Under the pieces are notes generated by a model that ran no database searches, had not been told where the DNA came from, and saw only the letters and a list, made by a program, of their open reading frames with translations. Made by a program: the position numbers and the translations under genes. This document shows positions 1 to 11,600 of a DNA stretch of 64,000 nucleotides, piece after piece. Each line of letters starts with the position of its first letter. Position 1 is the first letter of the stretch. The DNA is from Achatina immaculata (taxonomy: Eukaryota > Mollusca > Gastropoda > Stylommatophora > Achatinidae): NCBI GenBank assembly GCA_009760885.1, contig CM019709.1, positions 34,868,126 to 34,932,125 on the forward strand, written 5' to 3'.

Positions 1-28
1 TCTGCGTCAGCCTGGTGTTAAAGAGGGC

Positions 29-1460
29 TTGGATCTGAGTACAGCACCAAGCTCTTTTACCACCATTTTTACCAGCAGCATCAAAAGCTACTTCATAAAA
101 CAAATCAATGATTTTGCAAGATTTAAATGCATGCAAAACACTCCAAATAGCCAGTTTTCAGTCTATGGCAGGTGGAAGGATGTCACAGAGATGGAGCTGG
201 ACAAATTTTTGGCTGTTCTCATCAACATGGGCATACAGAAAAAGCCCTATATAAAGGATTGCTGGCCCCAAGCTCCTCATCTGTGTCAAGCCTGGTTTGG
301 CCAGATGTTTAGTAGGCAAAGATTCCAGGACATCTATTTACACCACGCTACATGCTGCGAGAGATGAGGCTGAAGGCAAGGATAAGATAGAACCTTTCGT
401 AAATCTTGTACTTGACAAGAGTAGGAAACTTTCTATCCTTATGAAACCTCAGCCTAGATGAAATGGTGATAGGCTTCAAAGGTAGGTGGTAGTAAAAGCA
501 GTTTAATGCACATAAGCCAAAAAACTATCACATGAAGGCTTTTGGCCTATGTGAGGTGGCTACTGGCTATGTGCTGAAACTCCTGTTCTATTTCAGCTCA
601 AAGTTCTCATATAACCCTGAAGAAGACCCCAGCAGTAGGCAGACCAAGAAAGTCTTCCAGACATTGCATTAGCCATTTGGTATAGGACACCATGTGTTTG
701 CTGACAGATACTACACAACCAGAGAGTTGGTAGACTGTCTGCTAGAACAGGAGACCTACTACACTGGCACTCTCAACCACAATAGAAAAAAACTTTCCAA
801 TACAGCTAAAACAGCTGAAATTGGACCATCTCCAAATAAATGGTTTCTGAACAGCACTGACAGGATTCTGTGTATGGGTTTCAGAGATAAGAAAGCCAAG
901 AAAGAGGTTTTAGCTGTGTCAACCAAAGCAGAGGTCAAGACCATAACAACCCGCAAAGAGGTGGTCAAGCCTGCTGTTACTGATAGCTTACAACCAGTCG
1001 ATGAATGGATGTGATGTCATGGATCACAGAATTGGATATTATGGCATCCATACTAGAAAATCTGCCAAGTGGTTGAAAAAAATATTCATGTGGTTATTTG
1101 AGGTTGCCCAGATAAACAGCTATATACTGTACACACTTAGGTGTGGGAAGCCGCTAAGACTGTGTGATTTCAAGAGCCAGTTGCTGTATCAGCTCACAGA
1201 AGCCAGCGTGAAACAACTGATGATAGAGAAATCCATACCAACACCAGTTCCAACTAAATCAGTAGCTGCACCTGTGAAATTCTCTGACACTAGGCATCTC
1301 ATTTTGTATCATAAAAATGATTTGAGATGTGCCCACTGCAGCACACCAGCCAAGCCGAAGAGAACTCACTTCTACTGTTCAGGGTGTCCAAATCTTCCAC
1401 ATCTGCACCCTCAGTGCTTTGGTCAATACCACTATAATGCTAAGAATGTAAAATAAAATT
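29..1460 (+). pseudogene. Decayed piggyBac-type transposase
   Basis: Three open stretches on the plus strand (29-367, 694-1014, 1001-1456) read as successive parts of a piggyBac (DDE_Tnp_1_7) transposase. Visible marks are the early block ending in YLHHATC, the second-Asp block FADRYYTTREL, a block with MNGCDVMDHRIGYY that matches the family's usual 'GVD..D' region, and a C-terminal zinc-binding tail (CAHC, CSGC, HLHPQC, QYHY) at about 1330-1430. The stretch 368-690 still reads as transposase in shifted frames with several stops, and there is a further shift near 1000, so the gene is dead. The 5' part is cut by the window edge. No terminal inverted repeats were located. Class is fairly certain; the subfamily is not. 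Confidence 0.8.
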
Positions 1461-2125
1461 AAATGTTGTACATAGAATGCTTCAAATTAAAAAAAAAACA
1501 CACTATGGCCTGTTTTCTATTAAATATTAGTTGCCACTGACTTGTCTTCATGTAAATATTACCTACCCACTTGGTGTTTTAGTTTGCTGTATTTTTTCAT
1601 GTAAATTTTGGAGGATATGTGAAGAAAAGGTGTTTGTGTACATTTATTTTCATTTCAGATACACTGGACCAAATACAGTGGATTAACTTGATGGGTAAGT
1701 GAAAAAAATATTGTTCCAATTTCTTCATTTTCCATTCTTTCTTAGCTCTTTTTTTTCTGTTGTATACTAATAACATACTAACAATTTTATTAGAAAAACA
1801 GAATACATTTTTTATTGTTTAAACTAATGTATAATATATCTTACTACAAATCAGATTATGCCTTTGTCATTCTTTTAAATGTGACAACCATCCCATTTCA
1901 CATTGTGAAATTTACCCCCCTTGGTCTTTTGAGGGGAAAATCCCCAGTATACAAAGAGTTAATATTCACTTACGGATTCTTTCCTAGTGGAAGATTCTGG
2001 CTTGATGGAACTGGAAAGTTTCAAAATGTGTACATATGTGTCACAAACATATGATGTAATTTGACACTTTGTTTAAAAGAATTAATTAACTTTGACATAA
2101 TATGAAATTCCTCAAAGAATCATAA
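1461..2125. other. AT-rich intergenic stretch
   Basis: AT-rich DNA following the piggyBac remnant. The only open frame (1815-2054, 79 codons) has no recognisable motif. I see no gene or repeat family here. Confidence 0.5.
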
Positions 2126-2129
2126 AAAA

Positions 2130-2425
2130 ATCCTTGTAAAAGGTAAAGATAAAATCCCCGTTTCCATGCCATTAAGGAATATTGGGGAATACCCATATTT
2201 TCCATGATCTCCAGCACATAAAAGTGTGATGCGGTGAGTATCATGCCTGGCCGCTTTTTTTAGAGCAGTGCATGTTGATATACCCATTTTTATATAGGCT
2301 GGGTTGACCCAGGGCCTTTTTTTGGTGTGTTCCAGAAAAAAAAATCCCACTACTGGGACTGAACCTGGTACCACTGGTCTAGTAAACCAAGCACCTAAAC
2401 ACTTAACTAACCAAGCTGCAAACAA
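2130..2425 (-). mobile_element. tRNA-derived SINE, family S1
   Basis: Minus-strand copy of the commonest SINE in the window. Read on the minus strand it starts with a tRNA-like head containing a B-box-like stretch (GGTTCAGTCCCAGTAGTGGG near 2345-2370), then a CCAGAAAAAA-type stretch, a GTCAACCCAGCC block and the conserved 3' end 'CATGGAAACGGGGATTTTA' next to 2150. Other copies lie near 7365, 9000, 11440, 27410, 45480, 46335 and 56090. Open frames inside it are not genes. Confidence 0.75.
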
Positions 2426-3115
2426 AAAATCCTTTTTTTCATTTATAAAAATACACTTTCACAGTAGTATAATTTAACTCCATATAGAGAACACCAAAAC
2501 AGCCTATAATCAGCACTCAGAGCAAGGAATTGTGGAAAAACACGATAGCTTTTTAAGAGAAAAAAAGTATTACTGTGCTGTGTTGATCTAATATTACTAT
2601 TTATTTGCAAGACGTGGACAACAAACACATAAAATAAAATTTTAAAAAAAAAGAAAGGAAGGAAGAAGATGTTTTTGGAGGGAAAAAAAAACTGTATTTA
2701 ATACACTGGTGAATGAGAAAAAAAACCTGTGAGGAAGTTATGAAATTTGCTGCATAACACAGAAATCTGATTAAAAACATAAGGAAATTACACTTCTGTG
2801 ATGTGCAGGTGGGGGTTCAAGAATCACATGAAAGTCCAAAGGAAAAAAAAAAGGAATCCTGAAAGAAGAAAAAAAAAAAAACGGGTAAAAAAAATACAGG
2901 TAACTCAGTTTGAAATAATAATACCACCAGCACAGAGTGCAGAACTATTTGGCATTAACACCAAATGAATAAACGAACTACAGATTTCATTTTGGTTCTT
3001 TCTGCAGTCTCCATCTTAGTCCTTGTTCATGTATGAGTTACTTTACTATACACTTCTGATTAACATGTAAACTACAGCTCCCTGCTTCTCTCTAGTCCCA
3101 TCAAATATCATCTGC
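2426..3115. other. AT-rich stretch, nothing recognised
   Basis: AT-rich, with A-runs near 2640-2700 and 2850-2890. The open frame at 2443-2628 on the minus strand has no family marks. Confidence 0.45.
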
Positions 3116-3119
3116 CTTT

Positions 3120-3800
3120 TGTCGATATTGTGATAACTTCCTGTTAGTCTAGTGACTGTCATTGTCATTATAGCGATTTTGTTTCGTTGCAACGTAAAAC
3201 TACTGTAAAACTTTTTATTGTACACGATTTATCTGCGCATGTCTGGTGACCTTTCATAGTTCAAATCAAAGCGTGGCTAACAACCAAGTGGAATTGATGT
3301 GTTAACGGAGAAATTTCAGTATTTATTGTGATTTTTGGAGGCATAAGGACATGTCCTATGACCCGACCACTGTTCCTGAATGTACCCCAAGTACATCTAG
3401 ACCTATTAAGTGGACTGGAGAAGTAGTTAGATGGTTATTTCAGACATTATTTTAGTGAGAATGCCACCATACAACAAGATCAGACGAAAATTTAAGTAGA
3501 TCTGAAAATCGCCGATGGTAAACATTGTACATCTAGGCATCGCCGATGGTAAGCACTACACAATTATCATCTAAAATCATCACACTACTTCTTTTTTCCT
3601 AAAAAAACTCTTTATTTATGAAATCTTCTTACATTTACACCTATTTTCATGCATAATATGTATACTTTTAAAGTGGAAATACTTTGTACATTCACTTTTA
3701 CAACTATACCCCCTTTACATATCAAGACCCGCGCTTTTTGTGTGGCACTGACAGGAATGTCCGTGATTTTTTTCTGGACCCGGGAAGAATTATATTCTCC
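3120..3800 (+). repeat. Dispersed repeat D1, copy 1
   Basis: This stretch is clearly related to 6490-7100 in the same orientation. Shared blocks include 'GACTGGAGAAGTAG', 'TTATTTCAGACATTATTTTAG', a pair of GATGGTAA motifs and 'CACATTACTTCTTTTTTCCT' (small differences between copies). The two lie about 3.4 kb apart with unrelated sequence between. It may be part of a DNA transposon (possibly the 5' part of a piggyBac-like one), but no transposase can be read. Confidence 0.6.
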
Positions 3801-4565
3801 ATTTTTATCATCTATATCATAGAGTCTTCTTCATTCTATTATAAAAGGATCATATTTTACTCAAATCTAAACATCAGAACCATACATGGCAGCTTGTGTG
3901 TATCTGGTTTTGGTAATACTCTATCAGCACACAATAATTTTGAGAATTGTGAATTTTAATATAAATTCCACAAAATGACACGAGCACATTTTGAACATAG
4001 CAGCGGGCACATTTCTGAACAAATGTTGGAAAGGCTCCATATTCTTTCAAGGCATTCCTGAATGAGCATAGGAAAATCTACATATTCTTCCAAGCTAAGT
4101 GCTCTATTCATTTCATTTATTTATTTTTTTAACATAGGATTCATGTAAATCTATACTTTATCTCCTCTCTCTAATTCTTTATGTGTTTGTATGATTAAGG
4201 CTCACGCCGAAACGTCACAACTTTGTAGTCGTTAAGTAATAAAGCTGTTCCTGCTGTTTTTTCTAGTTTATACATTTTGATAATACTCTAGTACCTGTCT
4301 GACCCCTGACCTTGCTACTCTTTCTTTCACTCTTGAAATGTTTGAAAAAAAAAAAAAAAACTTACTTGAAAACTGACTTGGTGAAACTCCTGATCTAGAC
4401 ATACTTCTGAAATAACAGAGGCAATGTTAACCCAGGTTTAAAAAAAACATCAAGACAACAATAACATAACAGCCACTTTATGAAAAACATCACATTTACT
4501 GTAAATGATACTGTTCTATAGATTTGAATGTAATGTATTAGAAGTAACATTCATGATATTTTTAT
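3801..4565. other. AT-rich stretch with a short dispersed repeat near 4140-4260
   Basis: Mostly featureless. About 4140-4260 resembles about 49740-49860: both have a T-rich lead, then '(C)CGAAAC(G/T)TCACAACT', and end at 'AGCTGTTCCTGCT'. This is probably the end of one dispersed element, perhaps Penelope-related because AAGCTCACGCCGAAA also occurs near 47705, but the assignment is weak. Confidence 0.4.
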
Positions 4566-4569
4566 TGTC

Positions 4570-4850
4570 CATGCAATTATGGTGATGTAGGGATTAGTTC
4601 ACTTGCCTGCCAATTTGATTGTCCCTGGTTCAATTTCACTCTTGGACATAATGTTTTTTTTTGGACTGACTGGCACTGGGTCAACCCAGCCTAAAAAAAA
4701 TGAGTACCTTGAGTTTCCCTAGGAAAACAGTGGCAGTAAGGACAGGTGCTAGCATCCCTACCTCAAATACTGTAGTAGCCTGGACATGCGAAGGCACTAA
4801 CACTTCACACCCCATGGCATGTATATGGCATGGGACATAGATTTGTTTTA
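4570..4850 (+). mobile_element. tRNA-derived SINE, family S2
   Basis: A second SINE family: tRNA-like head with a B-box-like 'CCTGGTTCAATTTCAC', the block 'GACTGACTGGCACTGGG', then GTCAACCCAGCCT, and a 3' end reading 'GAAGGCACTAACACTTCACA'. The same family occurs at 30505-30730 and 34100-34310, where its 3' end has become the seed of a 26-bp minisatellite. Confidence 0.65.
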
Positions 4851-4916
4851 GTTATAAGACGTCAAGGTAAGGTATGCTGCTGTAATTCTGCTACATTCAA
4901 AGAGGATCTTCTATGT

Positions 4917-5150
4917 TATCTTACATCTTTCTCATGCCGTTAAACGTCGCATAGGGCTCACATGATAATTTGCCACGTTTTCCTGTTTTTAGCAAGCTTT
5001 TCAACCTCATTAAGGGATTTTATGCTTACTAATTTGGCCTCTTTTAACAGTGTCCTTTCACGTGGCCAACCTCTTTTTCTTCGGCCTGTTGTGTTCCACT
5101 TGATAGCTTGTTTTGGGATACTCTGACTATTTCTTCTTATCACATGACCA
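4917..5150 (-). mobile_element. LINE-B 3' fragment
   Basis: 5'-truncated non-LTR retrotransposon tail. The minus strand encodes [20 protein letters not shown] followed by the [21 protein letters not shown] block typical of all LINE-B copies here; the 3' end is 'TAAACGGCA...GATGTAAGAT'. The translation belongs to the C-terminal part of an endonuclease-reverse transcriptase. Confidence 0.75.
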
Positions 5151-5152
5151 AC

Positions 5153-5275
5153 ATATATATATATAGTATACAGTATAGTACATTATAGTATAGTACATTA
5201 AAATATATATAATATAGTACATTAATATATTAATATATTATATTATAGTATATTGTATACTATATATTACATATA
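5153..5275. repeat. AT/TATAG low-complexity repeat
   Basis: Alternating TA with degenerate 'ATATAGTACATTA' units. It directly abuts the LINE-B fragment. Confidence 0.8.
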
Positions 5276-5925
5276 AAATAAAAGATTGATTAACATTTGT
5301 AAAAATTAAGCAACAATTAGAGCCAGATAAATATAACATTTATTAAAAAACAGTACAACAACCATAGTAAAACACTAAATATCATTAAATTTGTTAAGAA
5401 AAAAAATATGCTAAAAGTTTTCTGAAGATTAAAAAACAAATACTATATGCATGCTATATGTGGAACATTGAGAGTAGATGGAACTTTAAAAAAAAATTTA
5501 AACAAACTTTACAACCAAAGACTTATTTATCTGTGCATTTTGATTATCTGGTAAGGCATAACATAGAAATAAAGTAAATCAGAATTTAGAACACAAAAAA
5601 ACAAGAAGCATCATGGAAAGTTTGAAATAATTTGAAAAAACAAAATCTTTTTTTCTCAAAAGAAAACTAAGTCTCATAACTTCACAGAGATATAGAAAAC
5701 AGTTAATAAGACAATTCCTCTTTGGCAGTATCGCTTCGCAATTGGAAACTTCTGAGATAAACGAAAGTGCTGAACAATTATCCTTATTTTATTACAATAA
5801 CGTCAATTATCAGGCCAGTAATACTGACATAAGAAAGCATAATAAACTGTAATTAAATTATAATTTAATTGTAATTAAATTATAATTTAATTACAGACTT
5901 CTGTTAACACCTGCCTTGGGAAAGT
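5276..5925. other. AT-rich stretch with a short palindrome
   Basis: No gene is seen. At about 5849-5895 two copies of 'TAATTAAATTATAATTTAATT' (partly overlapping) form a near-perfect palindrome able to make a hairpin. Confidence 0.5.
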
Positions 5926-5934
5926 CCTTTAGAT

Positions 5935-6290
5935 TAGATGGCCAGACTCCATCAGTAATGAAGGGCTATGGCAGAAAACAAACCAACTGACAGTGAAAGA
6001 AATGATAATGAAAAGATGTCAGTGACTGATAGGACATACACTTCAAAACTTTACCACAAACATAAACTGGACAAGCTCTTATCTGAAATCCCCAGGAAAA
6101 GAAGAAACAAGGAAAACCTATAAATGCCTGGCAAAGGAGTCCTGAAGCAGAGATAAAAAAGATGGACTACACCTGGAGATGGACAGAATAAAAAGCCCAG
6201 GAGAGAAATAAATGGAGAGCCCTTGCTGATGGCCTATGCCCCAGATAGGAGTAAATAAGGTGAAAAACGGAAGGAATTAAATTAAAAAAC
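5935..6290 (+). mobile_element. LINE-F C-terminal fragment
   Basis: Translates, with frameshifts and stops, as a reverse-transcriptase C-terminus: SISNEGLWQKTNQ, then IGHTL, then SPGKEETRKT and the ending 'MPQIG'. A second copy lies at 39085-39235. It is dead and 5'-truncated. Confidence 0.6.
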
Positions 6291-6489
6291 TAATGTTTTA
6301 ACTAACTAAGAAAAAAAAAACTAGAGAAATACAAACTACAAAAAAAAAATGTTTAACAAAATTAGAAATTTGTTCTAAAACAGAACTTAAATAAATCAAT
6401 ATCTATGACTGCCACACATCTTTCTGTGTGTGCTCAGAAAACATTTTTATGTTTAGCCTCTGAGACCATTTTAAAACTCTTTCCGGGCT

Positions 6490-7100
6490 TATCGTCAAGG
6501 TGGTGATGCTTCCTGTTTCTAACGTAGTGCCTTTTGTCACCTAGGTGACGTTTGATTTGTTTCATTAAAACAAACCGGTGTAGTGTTTAGATTGTAAACA
6601 TTTAATGCGAATGCCCCATGACCTTTTTCATCATATCTGAAAGCGTGATTAGTAACGAGTGATGATGAGAGTGAAAAATGAAGAGAAACATCAAGAAATT
6701 TCAATTTTTGGTGATGTAGATAGGGGTATGGACATGGCCTGTGACCATACTACTGTTCTTGAATGTATCTCAAGTAGATCTAGACATATTAGAAGACTGG
6801 AGAAGTAGTCAGAAGGTTATTTCAGACATTATTTTAGTGATAATGCAACAGAGAATCACAATATGAGATTGACAGGTAGTTCTAGGCATCTCAGATGGTA
6901 CGTATTGTACTTCTAGAACTATCTGATGGTAAGTTGGACACAATCACTATCTAAAAACATCACATTACTTCTTTTTTCCTAAAAATCTCTGCATTTATGA
7001 AATCTTCATACATTTAGTTATATCTTGAAACATAATAAGTTTCCCAACTGAACGTCCGCGTCTATCCTCTGGCACAGGAAGAATTAATACGTCTTCACAA
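6490..7100 (+). repeat. Dispersed repeat D1, copy 2
   Basis: Same-orientation relative of 3120-3800, diverged but alignable over most of its length. The minus-strand open frame at 6995-7186 lies across its end and is not supported as a host exon. Confidence 0.6.
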
Positions 7101-7364
7101 GATCTTCTGAAAGTCTTCTTAACAATGCAGTTATCTGTAATTTCTTCACCCCTTGTAAAACAAAATGATAATACAAATAAATGCAAAAATCAAAATTAAA
7201 TTCCCAAAAAAATGTATATAACCTGGGATGAGCATCCTGTAAGGAAAATAATTTTGTTTTAAAAAATGGTTTCTAAAATGATTCATACACAATTATAAAA
7301 CATTTAGACCTTGAAAATCTGTCTTTCTTATATATTTTAAAACAATACTTCTGAAAGTTGGCTA

Positions 7365-7645
7365 GTAGAGTGGTTAGGTGCTCGTGTCTATTAATCTGGT
7401 TGCGCCAGGTTTGAGTCCCAGTAGTGAGGATTGTTTTCTGGAACCATTGCACTAAAAAGGTCCTGTGGTCCACCCAGCCACTAAAAATGAGTACCAGAGA
7501 AATCTGGGAAGGTAAATGCAGCCAGGCATGCTAATGACCACATCACACTTTCACGTGCTGAAGGTCTTGGAAATATGGGCCTAACACCATATCCTGATGT
7601 GTCAATGGCATGAAAATGGGGATTTTACCTTTACCTTACACCTAC
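7365..7645 (+). mobile_element. SINE S1
   Basis: Full-looking copy: tRNA-like head from 'GTTGGCTAGTAGAGTGG', B-box-like 'AGGTTTGAGTCCCAGTAG', middle block 'AGAGAAATCTGGGAAGGTAA', and the conserved 3' end with CATGAAAATGGGGATTTTACC. Confidence 0.75.
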
Positions 7646-7935
7646 ATTACACAACGTTTCATGCATATCGCAGTTATTTTATTTCTCAAAAACTGTGATA
7701 GGGGTTTGAAAAGGCAGTTATTTTTTTTAAGCGCCCTATACATTCATTAGCTTCATTCTCACACTCACATTAAAATAAAAATGTTAAAAATAAAATCTTT
7801 CCATTAATTAATGATGCAAAAGCTATCAGGGTATGGCACATGTGAGTCTTTCTCCCCTTCTGTCTGTCTTTTAGAAACAAAAATATGATAAAATAAATTC
7901 CGTACTCCACTTTTTTAAAATCCTATAATTATTCT
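7646..7935. other. AT-rich stretch, nothing recognised
   Basis: No gene or repeat family is seen. Missing 3' exons of the RNF212-like gene could lie here or further left; none can be supported. Confidence 0.4.
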
Positions 7936-7937
7936 GA

Positions 7938-8625
7938 CATTTATTTAATTCATTTGCATGTCCCTTGCGGAGCTTTGCCTTCCTAACAGCATTCCTGTAA
8001 GCCTCTCGGTTGTGAGCAAGATGGCCTGCTGCATATGCATCCATTAGCAGATCATCAACAATGTCTTGCAGCCATCTTCGCCTTGGTCTTCCTCTCTTTC
8101 TTTTTCCCATTATGTACCCTTCCAAGACAGTCTTGGCTAGATTATCATGACATTTAATGTGTCCAAAATATTTAAGTTTTCTCTGTTTAATCCTTTTTAC
8201 TAGCCAGCCTTCTTCAATATTAAGTTCTTGTAGTATGGATATATTTGTTTTTTTTTTGTGTCCATGATATCTGAAGAACTCTTCTGTAGCATTTACATTC
8301 AAAGGCTTTTATGTGTTTCTCAGCTGTTTTGTTAAGTGTCCAGGTATTACAGGCATATGTTGTGATGGGAAAGATACATGCCCTTAAAAATCTTATTTTT
8401 GTACTTCTGTCTGTTCCTCTCCACAGCTTCTTTAGTTGTTTTACTTTCTGAAGAGCGATAGATGTCCTCCTTTTGATTTCCCTCACTGTATCTCCATTAT
8501 TAGTTAGCAGTGATCCAAGATATTCAAAACTCTCCACTTCTTCCAGTTTTTCCTCATTGATACATATATGTTTGTTTTGTCAGTTGTCATCAATTATTTT
8601 GACAGTTTTTGAAATATATTTTGGA
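7938..8625 (-). mobile_element. LINE-A 3' fragment
   Basis: The minus strand carries the reverse-transcriptase C-terminus of LINE-A in two frames (8220-8537 and 7871-8302): '[20 protein letters not shown]', [12 protein letters not shown], '[16 protein letters not shown]', '[20 protein letters not shown]', ending GHANE. A frameshift near 8250 joins the two. It lies just downstream of the last recognised RNF212 exon. Confidence 0.85.
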
Positions 8626-8676
8626 CAAACACCAGCCAGCGGAAAGCCAGCACTCTCATGCTATAGAATGACTTAC

Positions 8677-11600
8677 CTTCTTGGACAGCAGTAACTTGAG
8701 GTAGTCATTCTCAGCCTTGAGCTTCATGAACTCCCTAGTGATGCAACAAATAAGAAACTTTTATGAAATGCACTAAACGACACCTCTAGAAATAAGGGCT
8801 TCAAAACTGTAAATGACACATCATGAATACATCTTTTGGATTCAAGATAACAGTGACAGAACTGGTCAATTTTCATGAATCAAATTATGCCCGACACATA
8901 TCTCTTGAAAAGCTCATTTTCCTTTCACTCTTGAAATGTCCTTCATTATATTTTTTGCCTTTAAACTCATTCATCCTTAATTTAATACCCAACCTCTAAA
9001 AACTGATACTAGAGAAATCTTGGAAAGTAAATGTGGCCAGCTGTGAACTGGCCACATCACACTTTCATGTGCCAAAAGTCATGGAAATATGTGCCTAACA
9101 CCATATCCCCAATATGCCTTAATGGCATGGAAACAGGGATTTTACCTTTTACCTATCCTTAATTTAATAAATTATATCAGTCAGTCATTTGCATGTCGCT
9201 TGTGGAACTTTACCACCTAATACCTCTCCTGTATTATATACTTATATAAGTATATTAAGTTAAGTTCTTGAATTCGTTCCACTTGATGCAGAGTATTTTC
9301 CTTAGGCATCTGTTTTTAAAAGAGTCTAATTTCTTATCTATTTCTTTAGTTGTTTTCCAGCTTTTGCATGCATAAGTATTATATATATATATATAAATTA
9401 TATCTTACATCATACATACTTCCCGTGCCGTTAAACGTCACATAGGGCTCACACGGTAGTTCACCAAGTTTAATGTTTTCGGCGAGCTTTTCAACCTCAT
9501 CAAAGGATGTTATGCCCACTAAACTGGTCTCTCTTAACAATGTCCTCTTTAGAGTTTCACATGGTCGACTTATTTTTTTTCTTCGGCCAGTTATGTTCCA
9601 CTTGATAGCTTGTTTTGGGATTCTCTGATCATTTCTTCTCATCATGTGACCAACATATGTCCATCTCCTTTTCCTGATCACCCATGAGACTGGTTGTTGT
9701 TCAGTCATCTGTCTTATCTCTGCATTGTTCTTGAATTCATTCCACTTGATGCTGAGGCATATGTTTTCAAAAGAGTCTAATTTCTTTTTTATTTCTTCAG
9801 TTGTTTTCCAGCTTTTGCATGCATACATTCATATTACATATGAATTGAATAATCTTAACTTGGTTTTTGTGCTATCACAAACTACTATTAAAAACATCTA
9901 AATGAAGTTCACACTGAGAAAAAAAATGGAGGCAGAGGAGTGACTAACATTCTAGGTAAACAGATGCAAATTTATGTGATACATATATGTAGAAATATAT
10001 GAATTACTAATGTAATTTTGTAGATAAAACAGAAACAAATGTTTATGATTTTCATATTCAACAACACCACTTCCTCTGTTCTGCTCATGGTTAATGCAGG
10101 CACACATTTTTTTACAAGCATAAACTCAAAAATAAAAAAGATGCTCAAACCTTTCCATGGATTTGGCCTGTCTTATAAAATCACTAACTTTCTTCATCTG
10201 ATGCTCAAATGCCTTCAGCTGAAATAGAAAAAAAAACAACAAAAACACAACTTTTCATGTGGGCCACAATGAAAATCAAACCATTATGAAATTAAAACAA
10301 GTTATCAATACTGCCCATCAATCACTTGAGAGTATAAGACACAGATATAAAGGCTCTCCAGTCATCCCTGTTCTTAGATTTGTTCTCTACCTCCTTCTAT
10401 CCCTTGTCTCTGACACTTTCATAAGGAAGCAATTGAACTGCCATTATTTGTGTTTCTGAGCACCTTCTCCAAGTAGTTCTGGGGCTTCCCTGATTCCTGT
10501 TTCCCTGGGGGTTCCATGTCAGTGCTTGCCTTGGTATGCTGGTATCTGGTTTCCTTTGTTTGTAGCCAATCCACCTCCTTTTAAAAGGTTATAAATAACT
10601 GTAAGTTTGCTTAAATTAAGACAAATTGTTTCATAGTTCATTTTTCTTTTCTTATATGAAAACAATGCCTAAATACTACAATACTGTAGTCCACAACTTT
10701 CCAGATATATTTCTCATTATATATAAAAATATAGGTAAAATATAAAGCAAAAACACCATAGTGTGTTCTCTCTCTCTCTCTCTCAAACACACACACATAC
10801 ACTAGTCTCTCTTTCTCCTGGATTTTGTATTTATTTACATGTGAGTACCAAATGATACAATGTTTTATAAAGCTCACCTTCTCCTTGAACTGTCTCAGAA
10901 GTCTTCTCTGATGGCTCTTTTGAAACTCTATAGTCTGAAACATAGTTTTAAAAATATCAGATTGAAACAGCTGCAGCAGATAAAGAAAACTCTACTAGTT
11001 GGGAGCTGATAATTTTAAACTACTGTAAATGCTAAAAATAAGCATCACATCAAGGTATAGCATGGTGGTCAAGATTTTTACTACAAAAAATGTTGTGGGC
11101 CATGGATATTGTTTGGCAGGTTACAGGTGAACATATTTTCTGGTTTACTGATCATATCCTTACTTTCTTTTTTCATCTCTCCCTTCTCCTCAATATTTTC
11201 CAACAAAACACACTCACCTTTTACTTCTCTGTTCTGTGTATCAGAGACTGCACAAATGAGGACAGTCAGGTTGTTTAAACATTAATATGTGCCTAGCTAA
11301 AAACAGAATACTTTTAATCTCACATCCTTCAAGCAAAACACAAAAGGAAAACCAGTATGAAGTTTGTACAGCATTATGTTCACCATCTCACTGGTCAGCC
11401 CACTTAGAGCAGCAATATAAATATTTCAGTGGTGATTTATTAGGTAAAGGTAAAATGTCATTTTCCATGATATTAAGGCATATTGTGGATAAAGTATTGA
11501 GCCTGTATTTCCAAGACCTTCAGTGCATGAAAGTCTGACGTATGTTACCAGTCTTTTATCAAAATGCCACATGAATCAACTGCCACTCTTTATCCTGAAT

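Noticed and set aside
4190..4255. Hammerhead ribozyme core suggested by CGCCGAAACGTC
   Set aside because: No CTGATGA box lies at the right distance upstream here or in the related copy near 49796.
5705..5760. snRNA-like motif TTGGCAGTATCGCTTCGCAA
   Set aside because: Only about ten bases resemble U4; the rest and the Sm-site context are absent.
6995..7186. Minus-strand open frame as the next RNF212 exon
   Set aside because: Joining in phase 0 at its only good acceptor gives an immediate stop, and it overlaps the D1 repeat.
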